A DNA stretch of 64,000 bases from JAJEBT01 sp965221485 (GCA_965221485.1 OZ244893.1:3782001-3846000); one strand, 5' to 3'. Shown: positions 34,988 through 44,364, numbered from the stretch's first letter. Numbers and translations are program-made. The notes: generated by a model from the letters alone, not told the origin.

Positions 34988-36050
34988 ACGGCTGATCCGA
35001 GAAAAGATCGTCGCCGAGGGGCCCATGACTGTCGCCGACTTCATGAGTCTGACATCGAACCATCCCGAATACGGGTATTACATGTCTGGCGATCCGCTTG
35101 GCCGGCAGGGCGACTTCACGACCGCACCCGAGATCAGCCAGGTGTTCGGAGAACTGATCGGTCTTTGGGTCTGTGTGGCATGGCAGCAGATGGATCACCC
35201 CGATCCGGTGCATCTGGTTGAGTGTGGACCGGGGCGCGGAACCCTTATGCAAGATCTGCTGAGGGCGTCCAACGGGGTGGCCGGATTCCGTGATGCCGCA
35301 AGGCTTCACCTCGTGGAAACCAGTTCCGCACTGAGAACGGTTCAGCAGCGTGCGCTACGCGGGATAAATGCCCATTGGCACGATTCGATTGGAACGCTGC
35401 CACCCGGGCCCATGATACTGATCGCCAATGAATTTCTGGATGCGCTTCCGGTGCGGCAGCTGGTTCGGGTCGCCAACGGTTGGGTGGAGAGGCGGGTCGC
35501 TACTCTCGGTAATAGCCTGGTCTTTCTGACTCCTGACTGCCCCGATGCCGGCTTGGCGGTTCCTGAAAGCATACGATCAGCACCGTCAGGAGCCATATTC
35601 GAGACGTCTCCGCAAAGAGAAAGGATCGGATGCCTGATTGGTCGCAGACTTGCCTCCGAGAAAGGAATTGCGCTTTTTTCCGATTATGGTCACGACCGTT
35701 CAGCGACAGGTGAGACACTCCAGGCTGTGTGTCGGCACAGATCGGTCGCGCCGCTGTCAGAAGCCGGAAAAGCGGACCTGAGCGCTCACGTGGATTTCGA
35801 GGCATTCGGACGACAGGTTGAAGCCTGCGGAGCCGCGGTCCATGGCCCCGTTACCCAACGCAGATTCCTTCGGGCCCTCGGGATCGAAGCAAGGACGGCT
35901 CGGCTGGAGAAGGCTGCCGCTGACCGGGCACAGCAGATACGCCGTGCATCGAAACGCCTGATCGATCCGGGACAGATGGGCACTCTTTTCAAGGTACTCG
36001 TGGCAACCTCGCCCGACCTTGCAGTGCCGGCCGGGTTCGAAGGATGCTGA
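34974..36050 (+). CDS. SAM-dependent methyltransferase, MidA/NDUFAF7 family
   Basis: The 358-residue protein belongs to the family whose mitochondrial member NDUFAF7 dimethylates an arginine of a complex I subunit. Motifs are the N-terminal PMTVADFMSLTSNHPEYGYY, GRQGDFTTAPEISQVFGE, the SAM-binding VECGPGRGTLMQDLLR near residue 80, and ANEFLDALPV. It overlaps lgt at its start and pgeF at its end by 7 bases. An orthologous role toward NADH dehydrogenase is inferred. Confidence 0.92.
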   Translation: MTPLERLIREKIVAEGPMTVADFMSLTSNHPEYGYYMSGDPLGRQGDFTTAPEISQVFGELIGLWVCVAWQQMDHPDPVHLVECGPGRGTLMQDLLRASNGVAGFRDAARLHLVETSSALRTVQQRALRGINAHWHDSIGTLPPGPMILIANEFLDALPVRQLVRVANGWVERRVATLGNSLVFLTPDCPDAGLAVPESIRSAPSGAIFETSPQRERIGCLIGRRLASEKGIALFSDYGHDRSATGETLQAVCRHRSVAPLSEAGKADLSAHVDFEAFGRQVEACGAAVHGPVTQRRFLRALGIEARTARLEKAAADRAQQIRRASKRLIDPGQMGTLFKVLVATSPDLAVPAGFEGC

Positions 36051-36814
36051 CCTCGTCCTGTCTCGACGGGCTGGATGGTATCCGCCACGCCTTTTTTTCC
36101 CGCCAGGGTGGTGTCAGCCGTGGTGATTTCGCTTCTCTCAACTGCGGTAACCGGACCGCTGACCAGCCCGGGAACATTCGGGAAAACCGGCGCCGCGCCG
36201 CAGCCGTCCTCCACCTGGAAGCCGATGCTCTTGTGACTGTTCGTCAGGTGCACGGGAATCGTGTTGTTCCGATACTCCAACGCCCCGATCCGTCTGTTGC
36301 GCGACCCGATGCCGACGGAATGGTCACCAACCGTACCGGACTGCTTCTTGGTATTCTCACCGCCGACTGCGCGCCGGTCCTGCTTGCCGATGAGCGACGT
36401 GGCGTCGTCGGGGCTGCGCATGCGGGATGGCGCGGGGCGCTTCGCGGCATAGTGGAGGAAACGGTCAGGGCGATGACCGCGCTTGGTGCGGAAAGCTCCA
36501 CGATCCGCGCAGCGATCGGGCCTTGCATTGCGCAATCAAGCTATCAGGTGGGGGCAGACATGAGAAACCAGTTTGTCAACGCTGAGTCCGGCAGCTGCCG
36601 TTATTTTCTCGATGACGAGGAAGAGGAACGGTACCGTTTCGACCTCCGGGGCTATGTCGCTGCGCGGCTGGCCCGGGCCGGCGTGCGACGCATCGACATG
36701 CTCGACCATGATACCTACCGGGAAGACTCTCTGTTCTTCAGCTACCGCCGCTCCAGCCATCGCAACCAGGCCGGTTTTGGTCTGGGACTTTCTGCGATCG
36801 CGTTGAACGGTTAG
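36044..36814 (+). CDS. pgeF: Peptidoglycan editing factor PgeF (laccase-domain, YfiH)
   Basis: PgeF-type proteins remove mis-incorporated serine from peptidoglycan precursors and were earlier called multicopper polyphenol oxidases. The 256-residue protein has the three metal-binding motifs: VRQVHGNRVV (His), LTADCAPVLL (Cys) and AAHAGWRG (His). Other family motifs are AFFSRQGGVSRG at the N-terminus and AAIGPCIAQSSYQVG. It follows the MidA-like gene with a 7-base overlap, a conserved order. Confidence 0.93.
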   Translation: MLTSSCLDGLDGIRHAFFSRQGGVSRGDFASLNCGNRTADQPGNIRENRRRAAAVLHLEADALVTVRQVHGNRVVPILQRPDPSVARPDADGMVTNRTGLLLGILTADCAPVLLADERRGVVGAAHAGWRGALRGIVEETVRAMTALGAESSTIRAAIGPCIAQSSYQVGADMRNQFVNAESGSCRYFLDDEEEERYRFDLRGYVAARLARAGVRRIDMLDHDTYREDSLFFSYRRSSHRNQAGFGLGLSAIALNG

Positions 36815-36828
36815 GGCGGGAGCAACCG

Positions 36829-37067
36829 GTGCCTCACCTGATCCTGTTTCTGACAGCCCTGTGCATTGGACTGTTGGCCAGTTGTGTGATCTAGCAGCGG
36901 ACGAGGCTGGATCTGAAGCACCGTCGAACGGGATATTTACTATGGGACCGGCGGCTGGTAGTTTCCTCTCCCAGATCCGATCCGGAAAGATCGCCGACCT
37001 TCGAGTACCAACCGCCAGAAACGGACCGGCACCACCGGGAAACCAGCGGGGGCAATGTCGCGCATGA
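36829..37067 (+). pseudogene. Small lipoprotein gene, apparently frameshifted
   Basis: A GTG at 36829 behind GGGAG opens a frame for a short hydrophobic stretch ending in the lipobox LLASC at 36871-36885, then stops at 36892. Moving two bases within TTGTGTGAT, as if one TG unit were removed, joins this to a downstream frame (DLAADEAGSEAPSNGIFTM... to 37067) with no stop. The joined product would be about 78 residues. Its end overlaps the prs start by 13 bases. The n-region has no Lys or Arg, so lipoprotein status is plausible but not secure. Confidence 0.4.
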
Positions 37068-37996
37068 GAATCATCGCGGGCAATAGCAATCATCCTTTGT
37101 CCGAAGCCATTGCAGCCTATCTCAACATACCGCTCACCAAGGCCAGCCTCAGGCGATTTGCCGACATGGAGTGTTTCGTTGAAATTCAGGAAAATGTGCG
37201 TGGCGAGGATGTTTTCATCATCCAGTCCACGTCCTATCCGGCCAACGACAATCTGATGGAGCTTCTGGTAGCGCTTGATGCGGCAAGACGGGGCTCGGCA
37301 AGTCGAATTACAGCCGTTGTTCCCTATTTCGGCTATGCCAGACAGGATCGGAAGTCGGGGCCAAGGACACCAATTTCCGCCAAGCTGGTGGCAAATCTGA
37401 TTACAGTGGCAGGTGCGGACAGGGTCCTCACGATGGACCTTCATGCCGGGCAGATCCAGGGATTTTTCGATATTCCTCTCGACAACCTGTTCGCTGCACC
37501 GGTGTTCATCCGGCACATCGAGGAGAACTTCGACAGGGAGAAACTGGTTCTGGTTTCGCCTGACGTGGGTGGCGTTGTCCGGGCCCGCGCCTTTGCCAAG
37601 CGCCTCAATTCTGTCCTTGCGATCATTGACAAGCGCCGGGAAAGCGCCGGATTGTCCGAAGTCATGCATGTGATTGGTGATGTTCGTGATCGCACCTGTA
37701 TCCTTGTCGATGATATCGTGGATTCCGGCGGCACACTCTGTAATGCGGCCGAAGCCCTGATGGAGACCGGCGCGAGTTCGGTACATGCCTACATCACCCA
37801 CGGGGTGTTGTCCGGGGGTGCCGTCAGTCGAATCGCGTCATCGCCTCTCGAAACCATGACCATTACGGATTCCATCCTTGGGACCGAGGCGGTTCGGGTG
37901 GCCAGCAATGTCCAGCAGCTGTCTGTGGCACCGCTCATGGCCGAGGCGATTGAACGCATCAGCGACTCGAGGTCGGTGTCGAGTCTGTTTGACTAG
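37055..37996 (+). CDS. prs: Ribose-phosphate pyrophosphokinase Prs
   Basis: Prs makes PRPP from ribose 5-phosphate and ATP, feeding purine, pyrimidine, histidine and NAD synthesis. The 313-residue protein starts MSRMRIIAGNSNHPLSEAIA. The ATP flexible loop (PYFGYARQDRKSGPRTPIS), the Mg-binding DLHAGQIQGFFDIPLDNL and the PRPP-binding DDIVDSGGTL are all present. A G-rich GCGGGGGC precedes the ATG. Confidence 0.96.
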   Translation: MSRMRIIAGNSNHPLSEAIAAYLNIPLTKASLRRFADMECFVEIQENVRGEDVFIIQSTSYPANDNLMELLVALDAARRGSASRITAVVPYFGYARQDRKSGPRTPISAKLVANLITVAGADRVLTMDLHAGQIQGFFDIPLDNLFAAPVFIRHIEENFDREKLVLVSPDVGGVVRARAFAKRLNSVLAIIDKRRESAGLSEVMHVIGDVRDRTCILVDDIVDSGGTLCNAAEALMETGASSVHAYITHGVLSGGAVSRIASSPLETMTITDSILGTEAVRVASNVQQLSVAPLMAEAIERISDSRSVSSLFD

Positions 37997-38086
37997 ACGG
38001 CTGCCACTCGCTAAAACCCCGCGCTTTGCAGATCCGCCCCACATGTTTCGCGGCCGTACGCCGTTGCGGCCTCGCCTTCGTGGAGG

Positions 38087-38106
38087 GCACCGTGAAAAAC
38101 CGGTGC
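38087..38106 (+). promoter_or_regulatory. Hairpin in the rplY leader
   Basis: GCACCG and CGGTGC form a 6-bp stem around an A-rich loop, 23 bases upstream of the rplY ATG and before its AGGAG site. It could be a weak terminator of prs or a leader structure. No U-tract follows. Confidence 0.35.
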
Positions 38107-38128
38107 GTTCAGTCACAGGAGACAAGCC

Positions 38129-38770
38129 ATGGCCGATGTCGCGGTAATGACCGCCACGATGAGGAACAGTTCGGGCAAGGGGCCGGCCCGTCGGGCCCGA
38201 CGGGACGGTCAGGTGCCCGGAATCATATACGGCAACCGGGAAGAACCGATGATGCTGACGCTGGAATACCGCCGGCTCGTGAAGGCCCTGGGGGATAACC
38301 GGTTCTTTATCCGCCTTCTCGATCTTGAAGTGGATGGAAAAAAGCATCGGGTCCTGCCTCGTGAAATCCAGTTTCACCCGGTTTCGGATGCGCCGATCCA
38401 CATCGACTTTCTGCGCTTCGACCCGAGCCGGAAAATACCGGTCGCTGTGCCGGTTCGTTTTGACGGAGAAAGGGAAAGCCCTGGCATTCGCAGGGGCGGT
38501 ATGCTCAATATCGTGCGTTATGATGTCGAGGTGCTGTGCACAGCCGACAGAATTCCCTCGGAACTGGAAATTGACGTTTCGGAGCTGGAAATCGGAGATT
38601 CGGTTCATGCCAGCAGCATCACCTTGCCGGCCGGCGTGGAATTCGTGATTACCGACCGGGACTTTACGGTTGCGACCGTGGCGGCTCCGACCGTGATTGC
38701 TGACGAAGAGGAAGGCGAAGAAGTAGAAGACGAGGACGAAGCAGACGCCGAAGATGAGAACCTCGATTGA
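38129..38770 (+). CDS. rplY: 50S ribosomal protein L25 / general stress protein Ctc
   Basis: L25 binds 5S rRNA in the large ribosomal subunit. The 213-residue long (CTC) form has the RNA-binding N-terminal domain (RNSSGKGPARRARRDGQVPG... IIYG near residue 30), the second TL5-type beta domain and a strongly acidic C-terminal tail (DEEEGEEVEDEDEADAEDE). AGGAG lies nine bases before the ATG. It is first of the rplY-pth-ychF group. Confidence 0.94.
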   Translation: MADVAVMTATMRNSSGKGPARRARRDGQVPGIIYGNREEPMMLTLEYRRLVKALGDNRFFIRLLDLEVDGKKHRVLPREIQFHPVSDAPIHIDFLRFDPSRKIPVAVPVRFDGERESPGIRRGGMLNIVRYDVEVLCTADRIPSELEIDVSELEIGDSVHASSITLPAGVEFVITDRDFTVATVAAPTVIADEEEGEEVEDEDEADAEDENLD

Positions 38771-38808
38771 CGTAGGGTGTCATCCCAGGGGGGCCGCTGG
38801 CCGGATCC

Positions 38809-39417
38809 ATGATTCTTGTCGCGGGTCTCGGCAATCCGGGACCAAAATACGCCAACCATCGGCATAACGTCGGCTTCAGGGTTGTAGACAGGATCATTGC
38901 CACATGCGGTCTGACCCTGCGCCAGTCCAGACATCACTCCTATGTCGCTACGGGCCGGATTGCCGGGGAAAGACTCCTGGTGCTCAAGCCGAAGACATTC
39001 ATGAATGACTCCGGGCGGGCCCTTGGTTCGGCTCTTCGGTATCACAAACTCAAGCCGGGCCAGGTCATTGTGATCTATGACGAGCTGGATCTTGCCCTGG
39101 GCAAGGTTCGGGTCAGGACCGGGGGCGGCCATGCCGGCCACAACGGTATTCGCAGTATCGTTTCCCATATCGGACCGGACTTCCGGCGGATGCGGGTCGG
39201 GATCGGTCACCCCGGTGACAAGCGAAGGGTCCATCGTTATGTCCTGTCTGATTTCTCCCGCGTTCAGGCCGAACAGATTGATCGTACAATCAGCGCCATC
39301 GTCGAGAGTCTGCCCATCCTGATCGGTGGGGACGCTCCCGGTTTCATGTCTCGAGTGGCCTATCTGGCACCCCCTGCCGGCCCCAAAGAGACAGCAGACG
39401 GGCCACAGCAACGGTAA
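38809..39417 (+). CDS. pth: Peptidyl-tRNA hydrolase Pth
   Basis: Pth cleaves the ester bond of peptidyl-tRNAs that drop off ribosomes. The 202-residue protein begins ILVAGLGNPGPKYANHRHNVG, with the catalytic His near residue 23, and contains KPKTFMNDSGRAL and IVIYDELDLALGKVRVRTGGGHAGHNGIRSI (in two pieces VIYDELDLALG and GGGHAGHNG). The last base of its TAA is the first base of the ychF ATG. Confidence 0.95.
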   Translation: MILVAGLGNPGPKYANHRHNVGFRVVDRIIATCGLTLRQSRHHSYVATGRIAGERLLVLKPKTFMNDSGRALGSALRYHKLKPGQVIVIYDELDLALGKVRVRTGGGHAGHNGIRSIVSHIGPDFRRMRVGIGHPGDKRRVHRYVLSDFSRVQAEQIDRTISAIVESLPILIGGDAPGFMSRVAYLAPPAGPKETADGPQQR

Positions 39418-40514
39418 TGGGGTTTCGGTGCGGTATCGTCGGGTTGCCGAATGTTGGCAAGTCGACACTCTTCAATGCCTTGACAGCGACCGCCGCGGCC
39501 GAGGTGGCCAACTACGCTTTCTGCACTGTCGAGCCAAATTCCGGGCGGGTGGCCGTTCCTGACAGCCGGCTTGACCAGATTTCGGCTGTGGCAGGATCCC
39601 CCGTCTGTACGCCGGCGCAGCTTGAGTTTGTTGATATTGCCGGACTTGTGTCGGGTGCCAGTCGGGGTGAGGGGTTGGGAAACCAGTTTCTGGGTCACGT
39701 GCGTGAGGTTGATGCCATCGCGCATGTGTTGCGTTGTTTTTCCGGTGACGAAGTGACGCATGTGTCCGGTCAGGTTGATCCCCTTTCGGACGCGGCGATC
39801 GTGGAAACCGAGCTCATGCTGGCTGATCTGCAGAGCCTGGAGCGACGCCGGGATCCATTGATCAAGCGGGCACGGGGTGGTGACGCGGAGGCATCGGCAA
39901 TGCTTGATTTGCTGGAGCGGGTCTCGGCATTGCTTGAAGATGGGCGGCCGGCACGGGACCTCCCTGTTGCTGCAGAGGAGCGGCTCCTGTTTCGCACGAT
40001 GCAGCTTCTGACCGCGATTCCGATAATGTATGTCTGCAACGTTGAGGAAACTTCGCCTAAAGGCAACAGTTTGTCAGAACAGGTTGTCGGCATGGCCGGG
40101 CAACAGGGCACGGCTTGCGTTGTCATTTCTGCTGCCATCGAGGCGGAGATCGCACAGTTGGAGGATGAGCAGGACAAGAGCGCCTTTCTCGATAGCCTCG
40201 GCCTTGCGCATACAGGACTGCAGCGTCTGATCCGGGCAGGCTATGAACTGCTTGACCTGATAACATGGTTTTCGGCCGGTCCCAGGGAAACGCGTGCCTG
40301 GACGATCAAGAGAGGCGCGACGGCAGTCGAAGCGGCGGCCGGGGTTCACACAGACATGTCTCGGGGTTTCATCTGTGCGGAAGTGATCACCTGTACGGAT
40401 TTCGTCAGCCATGGTGGGGAGCAGGGTGCGAAGGAGGCGGGCCGGATGCGCCAGGAGGGAAAAGGCTATCCGGTCGCGGACGGTGACATCATCCGGTTTC
40501 GATTCAACGTTTGA
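39417..40514 (+). CDS. ychF: Redox-regulated ATPase YchF (Obg-related)
   Basis: YchF is a P-loop protein of the Obg group that binds ATP in preference to GTP and associates with the ribosome. The 365-residue protein starts MGFRCGIVGLPNVGKSTLF (Walker A). The G2/G3 regions are NYAFCTVEPN and DIAGLVSGASRGEGLGNQFL, and NVEE replaces the GTP-specific NKxD, giving ATP preference. A coiled coil and a C-terminal TGS domain (TCTDFVSHGGEQGAKEAGR) follow. A run of hexamer repeats lies just after its stop. Confidence 0.95.
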   Translation: MGFRCGIVGLPNVGKSTLFNALTATAAAEVANYAFCTVEPNSGRVAVPDSRLDQISAVAGSPVCTPAQLEFVDIAGLVSGASRGEGLGNQFLGHVREVDAIAHVLRCFSGDEVTHVSGQVDPLSDAAIVETELMLADLQSLERRRDPLIKRARGGDAEASAMLDLLERVSALLEDGRPARDLPVAAEERLLFRTMQLLTAIPIMYVCNVEETSPKGNSLSEQVVGMAGQQGTACVVISAAIEAEIAQLEDEQDKSAFLDSLGLAHTGLQRLIRAGYELLDLITWFSAGPRETRAWTIKRGATAVEAAAGVHTDMSRGFICAEVITCTDFVSHGGEQGAKEAGRMRQEGKGYPVADGDIIRFRFNV

Positions 40515-40540
40515 TTCCGCTTTGCCTGAGGTCTTTCCGG

Positions 40541-40584
40541 AGGGCCAGGGCCAGGGCCAGGGCCAGGGCCAGGGCCAGGGCCAG
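40541..40584 (+). repeat. Tandem hexamer repeat (AGGGCC)7
   Basis: Seven exact copies of AGGGCC run from 40541 to 40582, with a partial eighth copy AG. They lie 26 bases after the ychF stop and 149 before the tldD start, in the intergenic space. No other array of this kind was noticed in the window. Length may vary by replication slippage. Confidence 0.95.
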
Positions 40585-40732
40585 CGTTCCACACCCCGGA
40601 GAGGTGTCAACCCATTGATGTGCCGTTCGGGGCTTCAGAAAATCCGTAATTTTCACACCCAGGAGCGAATAGGGATGACGTTTGGGGCAACAGGGCCCAT
40701 ATTGCAGCCATAGACAATTCCGGAAGACCATC

Positions 40733-42166
40733 ATGACCGATATCCAGAGTACTGATGAACTGTTTTTCGAGCGCGCGGGTCTCGATCGGGGACGAACCGA
40801 AGCCCTTGTCCGGGAAGCTCTGGATGGGGCGGACGACGGCGAGCTGTTTCTTGAGTATCGGCAGTCGGAAATGCTGGCCTTCGACGACAATCGGCTGAAG
40901 AATGCCTCCTTTGATACCATGCAGGGCTTTGGACTGCGTGGAGTTTCGGGCGAGGCGACGGGTTACGCCCATGCTTCCGAACTGTCTGAACCAGCAATCG
41001 CCCGGGCCGTGGAAACGGTTCGTGCGGTTCGCGCTGGTCATGGCGGACAAGTCGACACGGGGCCGCGATCAACCAACAGAAGACTTTATGACAGCGATAA
41101 TCCGGCTGCCGAGTTCGGTTTCTCGGAGAAGGTCAAGCTCCTCGAGGAGATGAACAGTTATGCGCGCAGTGCAGATCCCCGCGTTGTTCAGTTTACCGCG
41201 TCGATTGCGGGATCCTGGCAGGCGGTACGGGTCATGCGTGTTGACGGAGAGAAACGCGAGGACATCCGCCCTCTGGTGCGGGTCAATGTTTCGGTGGTTT
41301 GCCGTGAAGGCGATCGCATGGAGGCGGGCAGCCACGGCGTGGGCGGACGAACCGGCTATGCGGCCTTTCTGGAACCGCAAGCCTGGAAGGAACAGATAGA
41401 TGAAGCCTTGCGCCAGGCCCTGATCAACCTGGACTCACAACCGGCTCCGGCCGGAGAGATGGATGTCGTTCTAGGCCCCGGATGGCCGGGAGTCCTGCTT
41501 CACGAGGCGATCGGTCACGGGCTTGAAGGTGACTTCAATCGGAAGCAGACCAGTGCATTTTCCGGCCTCATGGGTGAGCGGGTCGCTTCGCCGGGCGTTA
41601 CTGTTGTTGATGACGGTACGCTTGACCGGCGACGGGGCTCACTTTCCATTGACGACGAAGGGACGCCTACATCGAAGACCATCCTCATCGAAGACGGGAT
41701 ACTGACCGGATACATGCAGGACCGGATCAATGCCCGCCTCATGAATATGGAACCGACGGGAAACGGCCGGCGCGAAAGTTTTGCGCATGTGCCCATGCCT
41801 CGCATGACCAATACCTACATGCTGAACGGCGACAAGGACCCGGAAGAGATTATTGGTTCGGTGAAGAAAGGCCTTTATGCAGTCAATTTCGGAGGTGGTC
41901 AGGTGGATATCACGTCAGGGAAATTCGTGTTCTCTGCGTCGGAGGCCTACCTGATCGAGAATGGCCGGGTTGCGGCTCCGGTCAAGGGAGCAACCCTGAT
42001 CGGCAACGGGCCCGATGTGCTCACCCGCGTCAAGATGATCGGCAATGACATGGCCCTCGATCCGGGAATCGGAACCTGTGGCAAGGACGGGCAGGGCGTG
42101 CCGGTGGGTGTCGGTCAGCCGACGATGCTGGTCGAGAATCTTACGGTCGGAGGAACAGCGGCCTGA
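40733..42166 (+). CDS. tldD: Metalloprotease TldD
   Basis: TldD with TldE forms a metallopeptidase that degrades unfolded peptides and helps mature microcin B17 in E. coli. The 477-residue protein has the zinc motif HEAIGHGLEGD in the central domain and the C-terminal GTCGKDGQGVPVGVGQP motif. The ATG at 40733 gives MTDIQSTDELFFERAGLDRG. TldE is not in the window. The gene converges with gshA 11 bases later. Confidence 0.95.
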   Translation: MTDIQSTDELFFERAGLDRGRTEALVREALDGADDGELFLEYRQSEMLAFDDNRLKNASFDTMQGFGLRGVSGEATGYAHASELSEPAIARAVETVRAVRAGHGGQVDTGPRSTNRRLYDSDNPAAEFGFSEKVKLLEEMNSYARSADPRVVQFTASIAGSWQAVRVMRVDGEKREDIRPLVRVNVSVVCREGDRMEAGSHGVGGRTGYAAFLEPQAWKEQIDEALRQALINLDSQPAPAGEMDVVLGPGWPGVLLHEAIGHGLEGDFNRKQTSAFSGLMGERVASPGVTVVDDGTLDRRRGSLSIDDEGTPTSKTILIEDGILTGYMQDRINARLMNMEPTGNGRRESFAHVPMPRMTNTYMLNGDKDPEEIIGSVKKGLYAVNFGGGQVDITSGKFVFSASEAYLIENGRVAAPVKGATLIGNGPDVLTRVKMIGNDMALDPGIGTCGKDGQGVPVGVGQPTMLVENLTVGGTAA

Positions 42167-42177
42167 GATAACCCTGG

Positions 42178-43542
42178 TCAGTATGCAAATTCCTCATATA
42201 CGGGTTCGATGCGGCCTTTCCACGGCCCGTTGAAGCGTTCCAGCAGTTCGTCGCTCGGACTTCTCCGCCGCGACACGATATCGAAAAGTGGAGCGAGATA
42301 GTCGCTTTCATCGCGATCCTTGGTGCCGGCGACAGCGCGGCGTTGCAACCCGCTTCGAGCGATTTCGAGGACCTCTCCTGCCAGGTCCGTGAGTTCCCGG
42401 TTCCGGAAGATTGTCCGGATCCCTTGTTTTGGAACCTCCCGTCTGAGATAGATGTGGTCATCAAGGGTCCAGTCCTTGACCAGCGTCCAGGCGGCAGTCT
42501 GGCTTTCGGTGTCATACAGCAGTCCGCTCCAAAGAGCCGGAAGGGCACACAGACGGTTCCATGGTCCCCCATCGGCGCCGCGCATTTCGAGAAACTGTTT
42601 CAGTCGGACCTCCGGGAAAATCGTTGTCAGGTGATCTGACCAGTCGCTCATCGTCGGGATTTCTCCCTCATGCCCGGGCAGTCGGCCATCAATGAAATCA
42701 CGGAACGACTTCCCGGATACATCGATATACTCGCCATCCCGGTAGAGAAAATACATGGGAACGTCCAGCGCATAGTCGACGTAGCGCTCAAAACCCATGC
42801 CGTCCTCAAAGACGAAGGGAAGAATGCCGCAGCGATCAGGATCCGTGTCTTCCCACAAATGACTGCGGTAGGATTGCCACCCGCAGGGAACTCCTTCCAC
42901 GAACGGCGAACTGGCAAAGAGTGCCGTGGCCACGGGTTGCAGTGCCAGGGAAACGCGAAATTTTTCGACCATGTCGGCTTCTGATTCGAAGTCGACATTC
43001 ACTTGCACGGTGCAGGATCTCAGCATCATGTCGAGACCCAGATGGCCACGCGTGGGCATGTAGTCACGCATGATCCTGTAGCGACCCTTGGGCATCCAGT
43101 GCATGTCTTCTCGCTTGCCCCTGGGGAGAAATCCGAGTCCGAGAAGACCGAGACCCAGTTCGCTGGCAACTTCCTTGACCTGTGCGAGGTGCGTGTGAAT
43201 TTCGTCGCAGGTCTGATGAACATTTTCCACTGGAGCACCGGACAATTCGAACTGACCGCCCGGCTCAAGCGTGATGCTGCACGCTTCCGATGTCAGCGCT
43301 ATCGGATTCCCCTTTTCGTAAACCGGTTTCCAACCCCATCGGGTCAGCCCGTCGAGCATCGCCTGAATGCCTTGCGGTCCGTGATAGGGTGCCGGTTCGA
43401 GAGTGTCGAGTTTGAACACGAACTTCTCGTGTTCGGTCCCTATGCGCCACGCGCTGCGTGGCTTGCATCCAGCTTCAAAATGCGCGACCAGTTGTTGGAA
43501 CTCGGTGACAGGTTCAGATTTTCCTGCCGGTGGTGCTGCCAT
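42178..43542 (-). CDS. gshA: Glutamate-cysteine ligase GshA (plant/alphaproteobacterial type)
   Basis: GshA makes gamma-glutamylcysteine, the first step of glutathione synthesis. The 454-residue protein is of the plant-like type: RIGTEHEKFVF near residue 33, ITLEPGGQFELSGAP near 91, MLRSCTVQVNVDFESE, and EMRGADGGPWNRLCALPALW. It converges with tldD and follows rsmE on the minus strand after a 78-base gap. A glutathione S-transferase gene is at the far end of the window. Confidence 0.95.
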   Translation of the reverse strand: MAAPPAGKSEPVTEFQQLVAHFEAGCKPRSAWRIGTEHEKFVFKLDTLEPAPYHGPQGIQAMLDGLTRWGWKPVYEKGNPIALTSEACSITLEPGGQFELSGAPVENVHQTCDEIHTHLAQVKEVASELGLGLLGLGFLPRGKREDMHWMPKGRYRIMRDYMPTRGHLGLDMMLRSCTVQVNVDFESEADMVEKFRVSLALQPVATALFASSPFVEGVPCGWQSYRSHLWEDTDPDRCGILPFVFEDGMGFERYVDYALDVPMYFLYRDGEYIDVSGKSFRDFIDGRLPGHEGEIPTMSDWSDHLTTIFPEVRLKQFLEMRGADGGPWNRLCALPALWSGLLYDTESQTAAWTLVKDWTLDDHIYLRREVPKQGIRTIFRNRELTDLAGEVLEIARSGLQRRAVAGTKDRDESDYLAPLFDIVSRRRSPSDELLERFNGPWKGRIEPVYEEFAY

Positions 43543-43620
43543 GGCTTATGGCTCTCCTGTGATGTTTGCCGAGTGGTTTGTCAGGATGGGGGGTACTGCG
43601 TCCGAGCAGATCAGTGCATC

Positions 43621-44364
43621 CTAGGCTGTCCAGTCTCCAAGCAGGCTCTGCCAACAGGCCAGAACAGCGGCGGCGGCCGTATCTGCCTTCAGGATCCGCG
43701 GTCCGAGACGCGTCGGTATAACAAACGGAATTTTGGCGAGAGCGTCAAGTTCGGAACGGCTGAAGCCGCCCTCCGGTCCGGTCAATACGGCCCAGGAGCC
43801 ACCTTTTCTCACGTTCTCGAATACTTCGGCCACCGAACTGGCCGGTCCGGATTCGGCGCAAAGCACGATACGCCGAGCCGGATCCCAGCCGCTCATCAGT
43901 TCGGGAAGAGGAACGGGCTCGTCCACAGCCGGGACATTGAGACGTTGGCTTTGCTCCGCGGCTTCGACCGCATTGGCCCGAAGTCGCGCCGTGTTGACGC
44001 GGGTTGCCTGTGTGTGATCTGTCATGACCGGACACAGCCGGCCAATGCCAAGTTCGGTTGTCATTTTTGCAATGTTCAACATGGCTGCCGCCTTGACCGG
44101 TGCGAAAACGAGCCAAATGTCTGGTGGCGTGCGTTGGGTTTGCAATTGATCTTCGACGATCATCATGCAGCGGGTCCGCGTTTCAAAGGAGATCCGCGCG
44201 CGCCACTCGCCGTCCCGGCCATTGAAGAGACGGACTTCTTCACCGTTCTTGCGTCGCATGACACCACGCAGATAATGGAGTTGTTCAAAAGAAGCCGGAA
44301 CTGCGTGATTTTTCTGCAGGGAGTATTCCACGAACAACCGTGGTGGAGACGGGGACGGCTTCAT
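43621..44364 (-). CDS. rsmE: 16S rRNA (uracil1498-N3)-methyltransferase RsmE
   Basis: RsmE methylates U1498 of 16S rRNA with SAM. The 247-residue protein has an N-terminal PUA-like domain (RLFVEYSLQKNHAVPASFEQ) and a SPOUT domain whose knot is marked by ILCAE-like VLCAESG and LTGPEGGFSRSELDAL. It lies upstream of gshA on the same strand, a common alphaproteobacterial order, and is divergent from the dehydrogenase and ubiA genes. Confidence 0.93.
   Translation of the reverse strand: MKPSPSPPRLFVEYSLQKNHAVPASFEQLHYLRGVMRRKNGEEVRLFNGRDGEWRARISFETRTRCMMIVEDQLQTQRTPPDIWLVFAPVKAAAMLNIAKMTTELGIGRLCPVMTDHTQATRVNTARLRANAVEAAEQSQRLNVPAVDEPVPLPELMSGWDPARRIVLCAESGPASSVAEVFENVRKGGSWAVLTGPEGGFSRSELDALAKIPFVIPTRLGPRILKADTAAAAVLACWQSLLGDWTA

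Noticed and set aside
36536..37801. A 421-codon open frame on the minus strand
   Set aside because: It covers pgeF and prs in antisense and shows no motif.
40541..40584. Possible CRISPR array
   Set aside because: The units are six bases long with no spacers, so it is a simple tandem repeat.
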